Below are positions 8,231-17,134 of a stretch of 64,000 nt of DNA, one piece after another. Origin of the DNA: Pedobacter sp. ISL-64 (GTDB lineage: Bacteria > Bacteroidota > Bacteroidia > Sphingobacteriales > Sphingobacteriaceae). The position numbers and the translations under genes are program-made. The notes beneath the pieces are model-generated. The model did not search any database. It was not told where the DNA came from and saw only the letters and a program-made list of their open reading frames with translations. The stretch covers positions 62,001-126,000 of the forward strand of contig NZ_JAGGPU010000023.1 of NCBI RefSeq assembly GCF_018613605.1. Direction: 5' to 3'. Within the stretch, counting starts at the first letter, position 1; each line of letters opens with the position of its first letter.

Positions 8231-8311
8231 AAAAAAGCCGGAAGTGCGGCTAACACTTCCGGCTGTAGCGGTCATTAATGCCGCAAGCAGGCTAATCCAA
8301 TGATCAATTGA
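8231..8311 (+). repeat. Imperfect direct repeat with strong hairpin, copy 2 (right of GH16)
   Basis: Begins 35 bp after the GH16 stop. It contains a perfect 10-bp stem GCCGGAAGTG (8237-8246) / CACTTCCGGC (8254-8263) and a second small stem GCGG/CCGC near 8268-8284. It is a counterpart of 6638-6716. No T-run follows the first stem, so it is at best a weak terminator for the GH16 gene. Confidence 0.65.
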
Positions 8312-8564
8312 CAATATATAATTGACTTTTTAAACATTCTATTTAAGGAATAAAAACTATTATGTTGAAAAGTAGCTACACCCTAATCTTAAATTAGAGT
8401 CAATCATTTTCCAATTTTAAAACTAAAATTTCATTAAAAATTATATAAGACGTCTTGGGCTTTTAACGGTGATTTTATCGAGAAAAAAAGAAAACACCTT
8501 GCTTGCGCCATATCAAAGCTTACGGCATAACAAACGGCCGCATTGCGACCTTTTGTTTTTCTAT

Positions 8565-8950
8565 TTAATTAAAAATTAAATTTTGGCTTTTTTCATTTGA
8601 ATAATCAACATAGCTAATCTTAAAGAGATGATTAACATGTAGAAGACTTTGCCTTAATTTGATTAGTTCTTTCAATTCTTCATTGAAAACACCTAAATCG
8701 TATTCATGTAATCTTTCGATTGCTGGTAAAAACCATATTCTCATATTCCAGGGCTTGGAGTTAAGTCCTTTCTATTAGTTAAAAGATATGCGTTACCAAA
8801 CTGGGTTCTGGCATAATAATGGCTCCATAAATAAGATGAAACCTGGATACTTTATTTTAGCAACGTCAGTTATTATTTCAACCAAACCGATGTTATACAT
8901 CGGGGACTGCCGGCAACAGTAGGAATTTCCTCCTGGCCAAGCAAAAAAAG
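8565..8950 (-). pseudogene. Frameshifted remnant of an unidentified minus-strand gene
   Basis: The minus strand from 8744 to 8565 is an open 59-codon frame (starts MRIWFLPAIERLHEYDLGVF, continues NEELKELIKLRQSLLHVNHL, ends SNEKSQNLIFN). Immediately upstream, coding-like sequence continues in other frames: SHYYARTQFGNAYLLTNRKD before 8744, and SPMYNIGLVEIITDVAKIKY at about 8850-8915. The pieces read like one protein interrupted by two frameshifts. I do not recognise the family. The first copy of the 20-bp direct repeat (8660-8679) lies inside this remnant. The rest of the 8312-9030 spacer shows nothing else. Confidence 0.4.
8660..8679. repeat. 20-bp direct repeat, left copy
   Basis: TGATTAGTTCTTTCAATTCT occurs here and, identically and in the same orientation, at 19490-19509. 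The two copies bracket the whole kinase/FHA/PP2C/SEDS-PBP cluster. Flanking bases do not match beyond the 20 bp. Confidence 0.6.
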
Positions 8951-9030
8951 GATTGGGCTGTGTAAGCCTCCATCATATTTATATTATTAATAGGCAACAA
9001 AAAATCCTTATAATTGTTATTAGGAGAAAT

Positions 9031-10374
9031 ATGAGTAAAGTATTTACAATTACAGAAGGACTGGAGAATTTAGGAGCGCTGCGAACGGGCGGACAAGGAT
9101 CGGTATATAAGGGGAAACGCATCGGTGCAATCTACTCCGCAGTGAAATTAATCCCTACTCCAATATACAACGAGAACCGCGATGATAAAAATTACCGCAA
9201 TTTTGAAAACGAGGTAGCAAAGTTGCTAAAGGTAAATGAGAATCCCAGTCCGAATGTTGTAAAAATGCTCAGTTTCGGCATAACCGAAAGCGGATCCTTC
9301 CCATTTATAGAAATGGAATATATAGAAGGGCCTGACCTTTGTGAGCTGCTCCAACCCCCACACCAAAAGATATTTACGCTAAGCGAAGTCATAAAAGTGG
9401 CACAACACTTGGCTGCTGCCCTTGAGCACTGCCATAAACTCGGGGTAAAACATGGCGACGTTAAGAGCAATAACGTTAAATACAATTTGCACACAGCGAA
9501 CTATGTGCTACTGGATTTTGGACTCGCCATTATGAGTGAGGAGCAGCGTAGAAGTAGCATCCGGCATGCAGGTGCAGTGGAGTTTATGGCGCCCGAACAA
9601 AATGAAGGCAAAATGCTTCTGCAAACCGATGTTTACAGCTATGGCATCATCTTATATGAATTACTCGGAGGACAGGTTCCTTTTCCCCTGCCTGGAAATA
9701 GCGATACCGGACGTAATTCGGTAATGATCGGTCATATGGAAAGTGAAGTGCCTGACGTATTAGGTCTGCGCAAAGCAAACTTGCCCACGGGCTGGACCGA
9801 GGAGCAGAAAACCCGGGAGATGCAGGTTCCGGAGTGGCTCTTAAAACTGATCAAAAAATGCCTGCAGAAAGATCCTATGCGCAGGTATAGCGATGGAATG
9901 GCCTTGCATGAAGCGGTGCTTAGTGGAAGCTTATCGGGCAATGTTTTACCCATCGACCATTCAGCTATGGATTCGCTCAAAACGGAGAACGAAACCCTCC
10001 GCAAACAGGTATTGGAACTCGAAAGTATAGCCCAGATTCCGGAAAGAAACGGTATACTGTTACCTCATTTTGCGTTTGCGCTTATGATCATCTCAATTAT
10101 CGGATTGATTGCTTTCTTGGGCTATTCCCAGTTTCGCAGCGAGCCCCAACCACAGCAAGCTGTTCAAACCATAGATTCGATCCCGCCGGCAGTTGATACC
10201 ACAGCACAGGAAAGAAGAAGATTGGCGAATCAGCGCAAGCTGGCTGAAGCAGCAGCAACGAAGCGGGCGGTGGATAGTGCAATCAACGCGGAGATCAAAA
10301 AAGCTAAAGATAAAGTTGCCGATAGCACAGAAGACCTTAATCCCGATACTACATTGAGTCCTGTACAGTTTTAA
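9031..10374 (+). CDS. Membrane-anchored Ser/Thr protein kinase, copy 1
   Basis: A 447-residue Hanks-type kinase. The start at 9031 is chosen because TAGGAG lies 5-10 bases upstream and the second kinase begins the same way (MSKVFTITEG / MSKIFTIAEG); an upstream in-frame ATG at 8953 adds unrelated residues. Motifs: glycine loop TGGQGSVYKG (19-28), VAIK-type lysine K39 (SAVK), catalytic loop HGDVKSNN (141-148) with HGD instead of HRD, DFG at 162-164, APE at 187-189. After the kinase domain (to ~300) come a short coiled stretch, one membrane helix (~347-366, FALMIISIIGLIAFLGYSQF) and a ~78-residue charged periplasmic tail without PASTA repeats. First gene of the cluster. It is a close paralog of the last gene of the cluster. 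Confidence 0.92.
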   Translation: MSKVFTITEGLENLGALRTGGQGSVYKGKRIGAIYSAVKLIPTPIYNENRDDKNYRNFENEVAKLLKVNENPSPNVVKMLSFGITESGSFPFIEMEYIEGPDLCELLQPPHQKIFTLSEVIKVAQHLAAALEHCHKLGVKHGDVKSNNVKYNLHTANYVLLDFGLAIMSEEQRRSSIRHAGAVEFMAPEQNEGKMLLQTDVYSYGIILYELLGGQVPFPLPGNSDTGRNSVMIGHMESEVPDVLGLRKANLPTGWTEEQKTREMQVPEWLLKLIKKCLQKDPMRRYSDGMALHEAVLSGSLSGNVLPIDHSAMDSLKTENETLRKQVLELESIAQIPERNGILLPHFAFALMIISIIGLIAFLGYSQFRSEPQPQQAVQTIDSIPPAVDTTAQERRRLANQRKLAEAAATKRAVDSAINAEIKKAKDKVADSTEDLNPDTTLSPVQF

Positions 10375-10421
10375 TTTTTAAAAAACAATTGCCCTTAACC
10401 GCCGCATAGGCACCCTAACTT

Positions 10422-11375
10422 ATGGAAACAAAATCAAATTTCTGGCAGCGTATCGGTATTCAGGATTGGTTTCTAACCGATGAAAACAAGAGCAGTGACC
10501 AAAAAGCACCTCAACTCACCCCGGAAACGATCTACAGCTTTATTGTAGATAAATTTAAGGAGTCTATCAGGGAATTATCTTTTGCCGATCGCATCGTTTT
10601 TTATCATGAATTCATTATAACCTTCAACGCTGAAGATTACCGTGAATTTATAGACAATAAACAAGGGATTTTGGGCTTAATCGTACAAGAAACAGTCAAA
10701 AAATTCTATGCGATTTTAAGAGAACACCGTCAAGCCGGGAAAAATGTAGAGCCATCCGGTTCAAAATGGGTATTCCGGTTAGTATCACATCCTGACTATG
10801 CAAGAGGCGATAAGGGCTTTATCGGAAAACTGCTGCCGGACAACAATCAGAAATCGGAAAATTTACGTGTAACATTTATTCCCCGACAAACCGGTATTGC
10901 GCAGACATTCGATATCAACAACGATATTTTAAAGGGCTTCACTTACTACAGCGAAGGCTATATGGAAATCCCATACGATGCGCAATTGGAATATGTTGAG
11001 GGTAATACGACCCCGTCCAAGGACCAGGCCGTTCTCGGCCGGCTGGAAGCCATCATACCCGACAAGCAGTTTTCGGGCAAAAAAATAGAGTTCCTGATTA
11101 AAACAGAAGATACTATCGTTTCGGGAAACGATGACGGACGCGAAGATTCCAATATTTTCAAGATTGCCTCAGAATGGGCCAATTCACCACACCTACACAT
11201 CCGCTACAACAAAACAGACGGTAATTTCTATTTAGCTTCTTTCGGCGAACTTACTACTTTGAACGAGGTTTTGGTGCCACGCAGCGAAATTAATTCACCG
11301 CAATGGGTTTCTTTGCCGCTGAACTCCAGAATGTTGCTCAACGGCATAATCGGTATAAACCTATTTAAATCCTAA
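10422..11375 (+). CDS. Two-domain protein with a degenerate FHA-like C-terminus
   Basis: A 317-residue soluble protein between the first kinase and the phosphatase. An alpha-rich N-terminal region (~30-110: TPETIYSFIVDKFKESIREL and following) leads to a beta-rich middle. The last ~100 residues (IEFLIKTEDTIVSG ... SPHLHIRYNKTDGNFYLASF ... VLVPRSEINS ... LLNGIIGINLFKS) have the strand pattern of an FHA domain. The usual GR...SxxH phosphothreonine-binding residues are replaced (for example SPHLHI for SRxHxxI). The layout, N-terminal domain plus C-terminal FHA, recalls actinobacterial FhaA, but homology to its N-domain is not claimed. Likely a scaffold or adaptor for the adjacent kinases; this is inferred from context. 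Confidence 0.6.
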   Translation: METKSNFWQRIGIQDWFLTDENKSSDQKAPQLTPETIYSFIVDKFKESIRELSFADRIVFYHEFIITFNAEDYREFIDNKQGILGLIVQETVKKFYAILREHRQAGKNVEPSGSKWVFRLVSHPDYARGDKGFIGKLLPDNNQKSENLRVTFIPRQTGIAQTFDINNDILKGFTYYSEGYMEIPYDAQLEYVEGNTTPSKDQAVLGRLEAIIPDKQFSGKKIEFLIKTEDTIVSGNDDGREDSNIFKIASEWANSPHLHIRYNKTDGNFYLASFGELTTLNEVLVPRSEINSPQWVSLPLNSRMLLNGIIGINLFKS

Positions 11376-11378
11376 CTT

Positions 11379-11477
11379 ATGTCGCAACTGCTATCAATTT
11401 TATTGTTATCACTGGTCGTTGCGCTGATGATAGTTCATTTTAAAGACATTAAAAATTCCCGTAATAAAAATGGATAA
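11379..11477 (+). CDS. 32-residue single-pass membrane peptide in the kinase cluster
   Basis: ATG at 11379, three bases after the FHA-like gene's stop, opens a 32-codon frame: MSQLLSILLLSLVVALMIVH followed by FKDIKNSRNKNG. It has one hydrophobic helix (residues ~4-20) and a basic, polar C-terminus. The stop overlaps the first codons of the PP2C gene by 8 nt (11470-11477), in a different frame. Gene-like spacing in an otherwise gapless cluster and the clean hydrophobic/basic pattern argue that it is translated, perhaps coupled to the phosphatase. No family is recognised and no Shine-Dalgarno is obvious. Confidence 0.5.
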   Translation: MSQLLSILLLSLVVALMIVHFKDIKNSRNKNG

Positions 11478-12915
11478 ACACTTTTTTGGCCTCACAGACA
11501 CCGGCAAATCCAGAGACAACAACGAGGACAGCTTTATTATTAAGTCCCTCACCGACGACCAGTTGATTTTAGCAGCTGTAATAGATGGCGTAGGTGGTTA
11601 TCAAGGTGGCGAAGTAGCAGCAGGTATTGCTACGGAACAGATTTCAATGCAATTCTCAGGTCGTCCGGCCGATCCAATCTCGCAGATGATCAGCGCATTC
11701 AGGAATACAAATGAAATGATCATTGCCAAAAAGCAAACAGAGGCAGAACTTTCTGAAATGGCATGCGTGGCCACGATGGTAATTGCGGATATTGAGCATA
11801 ATCAATTCTATTACGCGCACGTTGGCGATACCAGATTATACCTGCTGCGGGACGGATCGCTGATCAAAATCTCTAAAGACCATTCATTTGTAGGTTTTCT
11901 GGAAGATTCGGGAAGATTGGATGAGGCCGCTGCTATGCAGCATCTAAAACGCAATGAAATTAATAAGGCGATCGGTTTCAGCGATCAGATTGCTACCGAT
12001 GAGAGCTATATTGAAACCGGCCAATCTCCTTTCCTGCCGGGCGATCTCCTCTTATTATGCAGTGATGGGCTGACCGATATGGTAAACAGGCAGGATATTA
12101 CTACCCTGCTTCTACAAGGAGATACACTTGCTAAAAAAGCAGGTAATCTCATCGCGCTTGCCAATGAAAACGGCGGGCGTGACAACATCACCGTTGTGCT
12201 GTTGCAGAACAACAAAGTGCCGCAAAAGGTAATACCAACCAGATCAGACTTTAAACAACAGCCCCAGGCAGCCGCAGGAGCAGAAAATAATGAGGCAATA
12301 CGGACGCCTGAAAGTCCAACAGCGGAAACCCATGCAGCGCCCAACAGAAATTATTGGTTCACTGCGTTGGTTATTTTATGCCTCATCCTTCTTGGCACTA
12401 CCATATTTATGTACCTGCAGCACCAGCAAGTAGCAGCCCCTGTTTCAACACTAAATTCATTACCAAAACAAAAAGTGAGAAACAGCCAGGAGCAGTTACT
12501 ACAAGATGCATTTGACCATGCTCTGGGGGACACGCTGGTACTATCCGACTCGATTTTTAAAAGTCCGGTCCTGATCAGCGATACGTTAAGCCTGCGGAAA
12601 GATACCCTGTATGTTATCGCAAAGGGTATTGTGCTGCAAGCGGATAGCGGATACAAAGGTGCAGCCATACAGATGCTATCTCAATCAAGGCTATTGAAGC
12701 TGGACAGCCTGCAGTTTAAAGGTTTCGCTACCGCTATCGCCATTTCAGATCAGGTACTGTTACTCAAAAATGTCACCTTCACCAACTGTTTAATCCCGGT
12801 ACAGAATAGCATCCATTTTCCTGACGGGAAACCGGTAAATGCAGCACTGATGAAGATTGGTCCACTAAAAGACAACACCCCTAAAACCGCAGATTCAAAA
12901 AATGGAGCAGAATAA
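11470..12915 (+). CDS. PP2C-family Ser/Thr phosphatase with membrane anchor
   Basis: A 481-residue PstP/Stp1-type phosphatase, predicted to reverse the phosphorylation made by the two kinases. PP2C metal and core motifs are intact: RDNNED (15-20), DGVGG (39-43), GDTRLYLLRDG (~117-127), SDGLTD (198-203) and GGRDN (235-239). A linker and one transmembrane helix (~295-316, YWFTALVILCLILLGTTIFM) follow. A periplasmic C-terminal domain (~345-460) of short regular beta strands looks like part of a right-handed beta-helix (SRLLKLDSLQFKGFATAIAI, LLLKNVTFTNC). The cytoplasmic-catalytic/periplasmic-domain layout mirrors PstP, which also has a single membrane helix. The end overlaps the SEDS-PBP gene by 14 nt. 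Confidence 0.92.
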   Translation: MDKHFFGLTDTGKSRDNNEDSFIIKSLTDDQLILAAVIDGVGGYQGGEVAAGIATEQISMQFSGRPADPISQMISAFRNTNEMIIAKKQTEAELSEMACVATMVIADIEHNQFYYAHVGDTRLYLLRDGSLIKISKDHSFVGFLEDSGRLDEAAAMQHLKRNEINKAIGFSDQIATDESYIETGQSPFLPGDLLLLCSDGLTDMVNRQDITTLLLQGDTLAKKAGNLIALANENGGRDNITVVLLQNNKVPQKVIPTRSDFKQQPQAAAGAENNEAIRTPESPTAETHAAPNRNYWFTALVILCLILLGTTIFMYLQHQQVAAPVSTLNSLPKQKVRNSQEQLLQDAFDHALGDTLVLSDSIFKSPVLISDTLSLRKDTLYVIAKGIVLQADSGYKGAAIQMLSQSRLLKLDSLQFKGFATAIAISDQVLLLKNVTFTNCLIPVQNSIHFPDGKPVNAALMKIGPLKDNTPKTADSKNGAE

Positions 12916-15900
12916 AGGAAATGTCAAAGTTAGCCGGACTCAGGAACGGATCTTCATATTAGCCACCGCAACCGTTCTCGCACTCTTCTTCTACCAATTA
13001 TATGCGATCATTCAGCCTAGGTTTGAAGAAGTTGGGCCACGCTTAAAAGCCGGCACCATGGTTAATCTGAATGCCGAAAAACCTGCCGAACATATCCGTA
13101 ACCTACTTAAAAAAGGTTATTATTTTGAAGATCAGCGGGACATTGATCTGATAGAAAAAACCCTTGCATCTGCAACGCCAAATGCCGAGCAACTCGACAA
13201 CATTGGCGAAGTGAACAAACGCAGGTACTTTTTACCTGCAGATGAGGCCTATGCAAAAGGGGGTAAATCATTTAAAGCAAGGGTGCTGGCATCCCGGGCA
13301 TTGCTTGGTTATACCGGTGATGATTCGCTTAAATTCGACCAGGAGCAAAGTAATCCCCGCCCTTACTCTTCCCAGGTAAATCTCGGCATGGGTGAGTATG
13401 ATATCAGTGGGAAAATCACAGAGAATACAAAAGCTGCACCAGGAGTTTTGGTCCGTTTGGAAATGATATTGCCGCAAGACAGTATTTACAACGACGAGCC
13501 AACAGAAACCATCAAAAATATAACTGAAAAGGCAAATGGCATTACAAAGGTTTATACTTTGGATACTGGCGGTAAACGGAAACTACTCCAGCTCACCGCC
13601 TATGCCCGTACCGGTACTGCCGGGGAATTTACTTTTGCCAAGTTGCCTGGTAACCAGGCATTCAAGATATTGCCTTTAAAACCAGGTTTTCAGTTTGGCG
13701 CTTCAAAGGGCGTGCAAAACCTTGATGAAAATACCGCCTTCACATTTGAACAGCGTCCACATACGATAAAGCTTTTCTCTACCAGGGACTTCAATATCCT
13801 CAAAAAGGAAAAATCACTGATCATCAGAACACCCGAAGAATTTAACAAGTGGTTTATGATCATCTGCGGAAGCCTGATCGGTGGGTTTTTACTTCTCCAC
13901 TTCATCCTGTCATGGAAATTCAGCGCTGCCGATCAGGTCATATTACCCGTAGTGATGATGCTCACAGGCATATCATTCCTGATGCTGCTGAGTTTGCAGG
14001 ATCCGCTGCGAGACCGTTTTTTAGCTAAAGATTCCCTTCTATACCTGCTCATGGGTTTCGGAGGCATCTTATTGATACTGTGCTTTAAACTGCGCCGTTT
14101 CAATACCGATACCTGGCTTTACCGCCTGCTTTTATTTAAGAACATCCGATCAGCCGCAAACGGCTGGCCCTGGGCCCTGGCCGCTATCGGATTGCTGGCA
14201 CTCACTATCTTATTCGGAACCGGGCCAGAAGGAAGTGGTGTAAAGGTAAACCTGTTCGGATTTCAGCCCAGTGAAGTGGTAAAGTATCTGATCATTTTTT
14301 TTCTTGCAGGATTTTTTGCCGTAAACGAGAAACTGATCAGTGAATATATGAGCTGGAAAAAAAGATGGTCATTTTTCTCCTTTGCCCTATTGGCGATACT
14401 GTTGACCCTCATGTTATTTCTGATATTGGGAGACCTTGGTCCGGCGATGGTGGTTTGTTTTACCTTTATTATACTATTTTCATTCTCCCGCGGTGATTTT
14501 ATGTTCATGGCAGGCGCTATCGTGTTGTACGTATTGGCCTCATGGATTTTTGAAAACGTATGGATATCCACCGCAGTTACCTTGCTTTTGGTCGGTACGC
14601 TGATGTTTTTCGGGCGCAGGCAGCTCAGTGAGTCCGCCATCATGGTGCTGGTAATTATGTCGGCCTTTTTAACGATCGATCAGATTCCATATCTGGACCG
14701 CGTCTTCCCTGGGCCCGTGCAGCGCCTGGGGGATCGCAAAGCAATCTGGGAGGATGCCTGGAACAATGAGGTTTATGGCGGCGACCAGGTGGCCAACGGC
14801 CTGTGGGCCATGTCTACAGGCGGCGCAACCGGCCAGGGAGTGGGGCAGGGCTTTGCCAAAACCATTCCAGAAGCACATACCGATATGATCTTACCTTCAA
14901 TAGGTGAAGAATTTGGATTGACGGGCATATTGTGCATCTTCCTGTTGTTCCTGTTGTACCTTCATCGATCCATTATTATCGGGAGGAGGACCGGATCACC
15001 ATTTCTCTTTTATTTAAGTGCAGGGGTCGGCGTATCCACCTTTGTACAGTTCCTGCTCATAGCAGGTGGTTCTACCGGAGCGCTACCGCTATCGGGGGTA
15101 TCCCTGCCCTTTCAAAGTTATGGAGGATCATCACTCGTACTCAATTTTTTAGCCGCCGGATTTTTGATGTCAGTATCTGCTGTCCGGGGCAGTGAAGTAC
15201 AGATGCAGTACATTGCCAAAGCGCAGGATAAAAATCTGGTGCCGGCCCTAATTGCCGCCTGTTTGGGCATCCTGCTATTGGGCGCTAATGTATTAGGCTA
15301 TGTACTTAACAACCGGAAATGGGTAGTACAGCCAGCCTTGGTGGCCGACCGTAGCGGCGCGAGAATGTTCAGTTACAATCCCCGTATCGCAATATTGATG
15401 AGCCGTTTAAAAGCCGGAACCATACACGACCGCAAGGGAATTTTAATGGCAACCAGCAACGTCGACAGTGTGAAGGCGCAACATTTTAAACTCATCGGTG
15501 CGGGTATCCCGAATTACAATCTCGATTCTGCGGTACATCAGCGTTTAGATCGGTATTATCCTTTCGAAGAACAACTGTTTTTTTGGACAGGTGATGCAAA
15601 TTCAGGCATATTTAATGGAAGTGTTAACGGCTATTTTGCAGATTATGAACACGCGGCCGAACTCCGCGGCTTTAAACTGCCTGTAAAGAGTTTTACCGTA
15701 CTTGCAAAGAGATACAGCGAAAACCGTTTCCTGGCACGGGGAGTTAAGGAAATGACGGTCGTGAAAAAAGATTACGCCGCACTTTCTCCGTTACTCCTTG
15801 CCGGAATCAGCAGCAAAGAGGTGGAAGATTTTAAAAATAAAAACCGCGATGTACAATTAACCATGGATGCCGGCCTGCAGACCAAGATTCAAAAGTCCAT

Positions 15901-17005
15901 TGCCCGTGACACTTCATTATCGGATAACCGGGTTTCTGTAGTAATCATGGAAGCAAGTTCTGGTGATGTCCTTACTTCAGCTGTATATCCACTGCCACCT
16001 ATACATGATTGGGAACGATTGACCATGACCAATGCAGAACAGAACCAGCTTTCGGGGTGGACAACGACCGCTGATCTTGGCTTTACCAATTTCACACAGC
16101 CAGGCTCAACCGCTAAGCTGATTACCGCCATGGCATCCTTCAATAAACTGGGCATGGCCGCTGCCGAAAAAAAATACCAGGTGGCCTCCTGGGAGCGTAT
16201 CCGTACAAAAGGTATCGAGCCGGATGAAACGGGATGGATTGATCTGGAACGGGCGGTGGTGAAATCCAACAACGTCTATTTTATCAAACTTGCAAACCAG
16301 GAGCAGCTGCAGGAAAACATGGGTGAGCTGTACTTAAAAACAGGCATGTTCCTGCATGGGGCAGGAGGGTATTATTACAATAAGCCCAGCGAAAACGCAG
16401 CACAGGAAGAAAAATGGAAACAGCTTTGGCGCAGGACCGAATTCAATACCAAACCAAAGTATGATCCCAATAATATCCGAAAGACCAGGGCAAAGGGAAT
16501 TTCCGGAATGTCTTGGGGACAGGGCGCACTTATTGCAACCCCGGCGGCAGTGGCAAGATTGGCTGCCGGGATTGCAAATGATGGAAACATGATTGCAAAC
16601 AGGTTTGTACTTAAAGTAAGCGATCAGCCGCAGGCGATAAAAACTGGTACGAAATTGGTAAACAATCCGGCATACGCCAGGTTAATGCAGGAGTACATGA
16701 TCAAACAGAGCAGCCCAAAAGTTCAAACGCTTGGACTGGCCGTTGCCGGTAAAACAGGTACACCGGAGCGGATCTGGAAAAAACAGCAGATTAATGATGG
16801 CTGGTATGTGTTTTTTGCGCCAACTGTAACTGGTAATGGCCATATTGTAGTCTGTATACGCATTGAGGCTACCAAAGGATCATCAGACGCAGTACGATTG
16901 GCCGGCAGACATGTAATCCCGTTCTTAAAAGAAGGTGGCTATATTAAAAGCATTGTTCCTTCTGCCAAAACGGATGACAATGCAACTATACCGGAATTTA
17001 ATTGA
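12902..17005 (+). CDS. Fused SEDS (RodA/FtsW) glycosyltransferase and class B penicillin-binding protein
   Basis: A 1367-residue inner-membrane peptidoglycan synthase. Order: one membrane helix (~16-38); an extracytoplasmic region containing a carboxypeptidase-regulatory-like beta fold (~165-280: YDISGKITENTKAAPGVLVR, TAGEFTFAKLPG); a SEDS polytopic domain (~315-775) with GDLGPAMV (~509), MSTGGATGQGVG, HTDMILPSIGEEFG and SGVSLPFQSYGGSS; a short cytoplasmic loop and another helix (~785-810); then a class B PBP with pedestal motif AGTIHDRKG and a transpeptidase domain with S1069-T-A-K1072, S1122-N-N1124 and K1284-T-G. All catalytic motifs of the transpeptidase are present. RodA and PbpA are normally separate interacting proteins, so the single chain hard-wires polymerase and cross-linker. 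It lies between the PP2C gene (14-nt overlap) and an FHA gene. Confidence 0.9.
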   Translation: MEQNKGNVKVSRTQERIFILATATVLALFFYQLYAIIQPRFEEVGPRLKAGTMVNLNAEKPAEHIRNLLKKGYYFEDQRDIDLIEKTLASATPNAEQLDNIGEVNKRRYFLPADEAYAKGGKSFKARVLASRALLGYTGDDSLKFDQEQSNPRPYSSQVNLGMGEYDISGKITENTKAAPGVLVRLEMILPQDSIYNDEPTETIKNITEKANGITKVYTLDTGGKRKLLQLTAYARTGTAGEFTFAKLPGNQAFKILPLKPGFQFGASKGVQNLDENTAFTFEQRPHTIKLFSTRDFNILKKEKSLIIRTPEEFNKWFMIICGSLIGGFLLLHFILSWKFSAADQVILPVVMMLTGISFLMLLSLQDPLRDRFLAKDSLLYLLMGFGGILLILCFKLRRFNTDTWLYRLLLFKNIRSAANGWPWALAAIGLLALTILFGTGPEGSGVKVNLFGFQPSEVVKYLIIFFLAGFFAVNEKLISEYMSWKKRWSFFSFALLAILLTLMLFLILGDLGPAMVVCFTFIILFSFSRGDFMFMAGAIVLYVLASWIFENVWISTAVTLLLVGTLMFFGRRQLSESAIMVLVIMSAFLTIDQIPYLDRVFPGPVQRLGDRKAIWEDAWNNEVYGGDQVANGLWAMSTGGATGQGVGQGFAKTIPEAHTDMILPSIGEEFGLTGILCIFLLFLLYLHRSIIIGRRTGSPFLFYLSAGVGVSTFVQFLLIAGGSTGALPLSGVSLPFQSYGGSSLVLNFLAAGFLMSVSAVRGSEVQMQYIAKAQDKNLVPALIAACLGILLLGANVLGYVLNNRKWVVQPALVADRSGARMFSYNPRIAILMSRLKAGTIHDRKGILMATSNVDSVKAQHFKLIGAGIPNYNLDSAVHQRLDRYYPFEEQLFFWTGDANSGIFNGSVNGYFADYEHAAELRGFKLPVKSFTVLAKRYSENRFLARGVKEMTVVKKDYAALSPLLLAGISSKEVEDFKNKNRDVQLTMDAGLQTKIQKSIARDTSLSDNRVSVVIMEASSGDVLTSAVYPLPPIHDWERLTMTNAEQNQLSGWTTTADLGFTNFTQPGSTAKLITAMASFNKLGMAAAEKKYQVASWERIRTKGIEPDETGWIDLERAVVKSNNVYFIKLANQEQLQENMGELYLKTGMFLHGAGGYYYNKPSENAAQEEKWKQLWRRTEFNTKPKYDPNNIRKTRAKGISGMSWGQGALIATPAAVARLAAGIANDGNMIANRFVLKVSDQPQAIKTGTKLVNNPAYARLMQEYMIKQSSPKVQTLGLAVAGKTGTPERIWKKQQINDGWYVFFAPTVTGNGHIVVCIRIEATKGSSDAVRLAGRHVIPFLKEGGYIKSIVPSAKTDDNATIPEFN

Positions 17006-17134
17006 AGAGATGAAACATTTAACTCAAAGCATCAATCAATAGCTTGTGTAGCTTCACCACAAATTGGGAACAGAGCAAATGTTTAATTCCATATTTTTAT
17101 AACATAATAGCAAAGCATTAACAAAAACATACAG

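Noticed and set aside
8953..9030. N-terminal extension of the first kinase
   Set aside because: The 26 extra residues are unlike the second kinase, and TAGGAG precedes the internal ATG at 9031.
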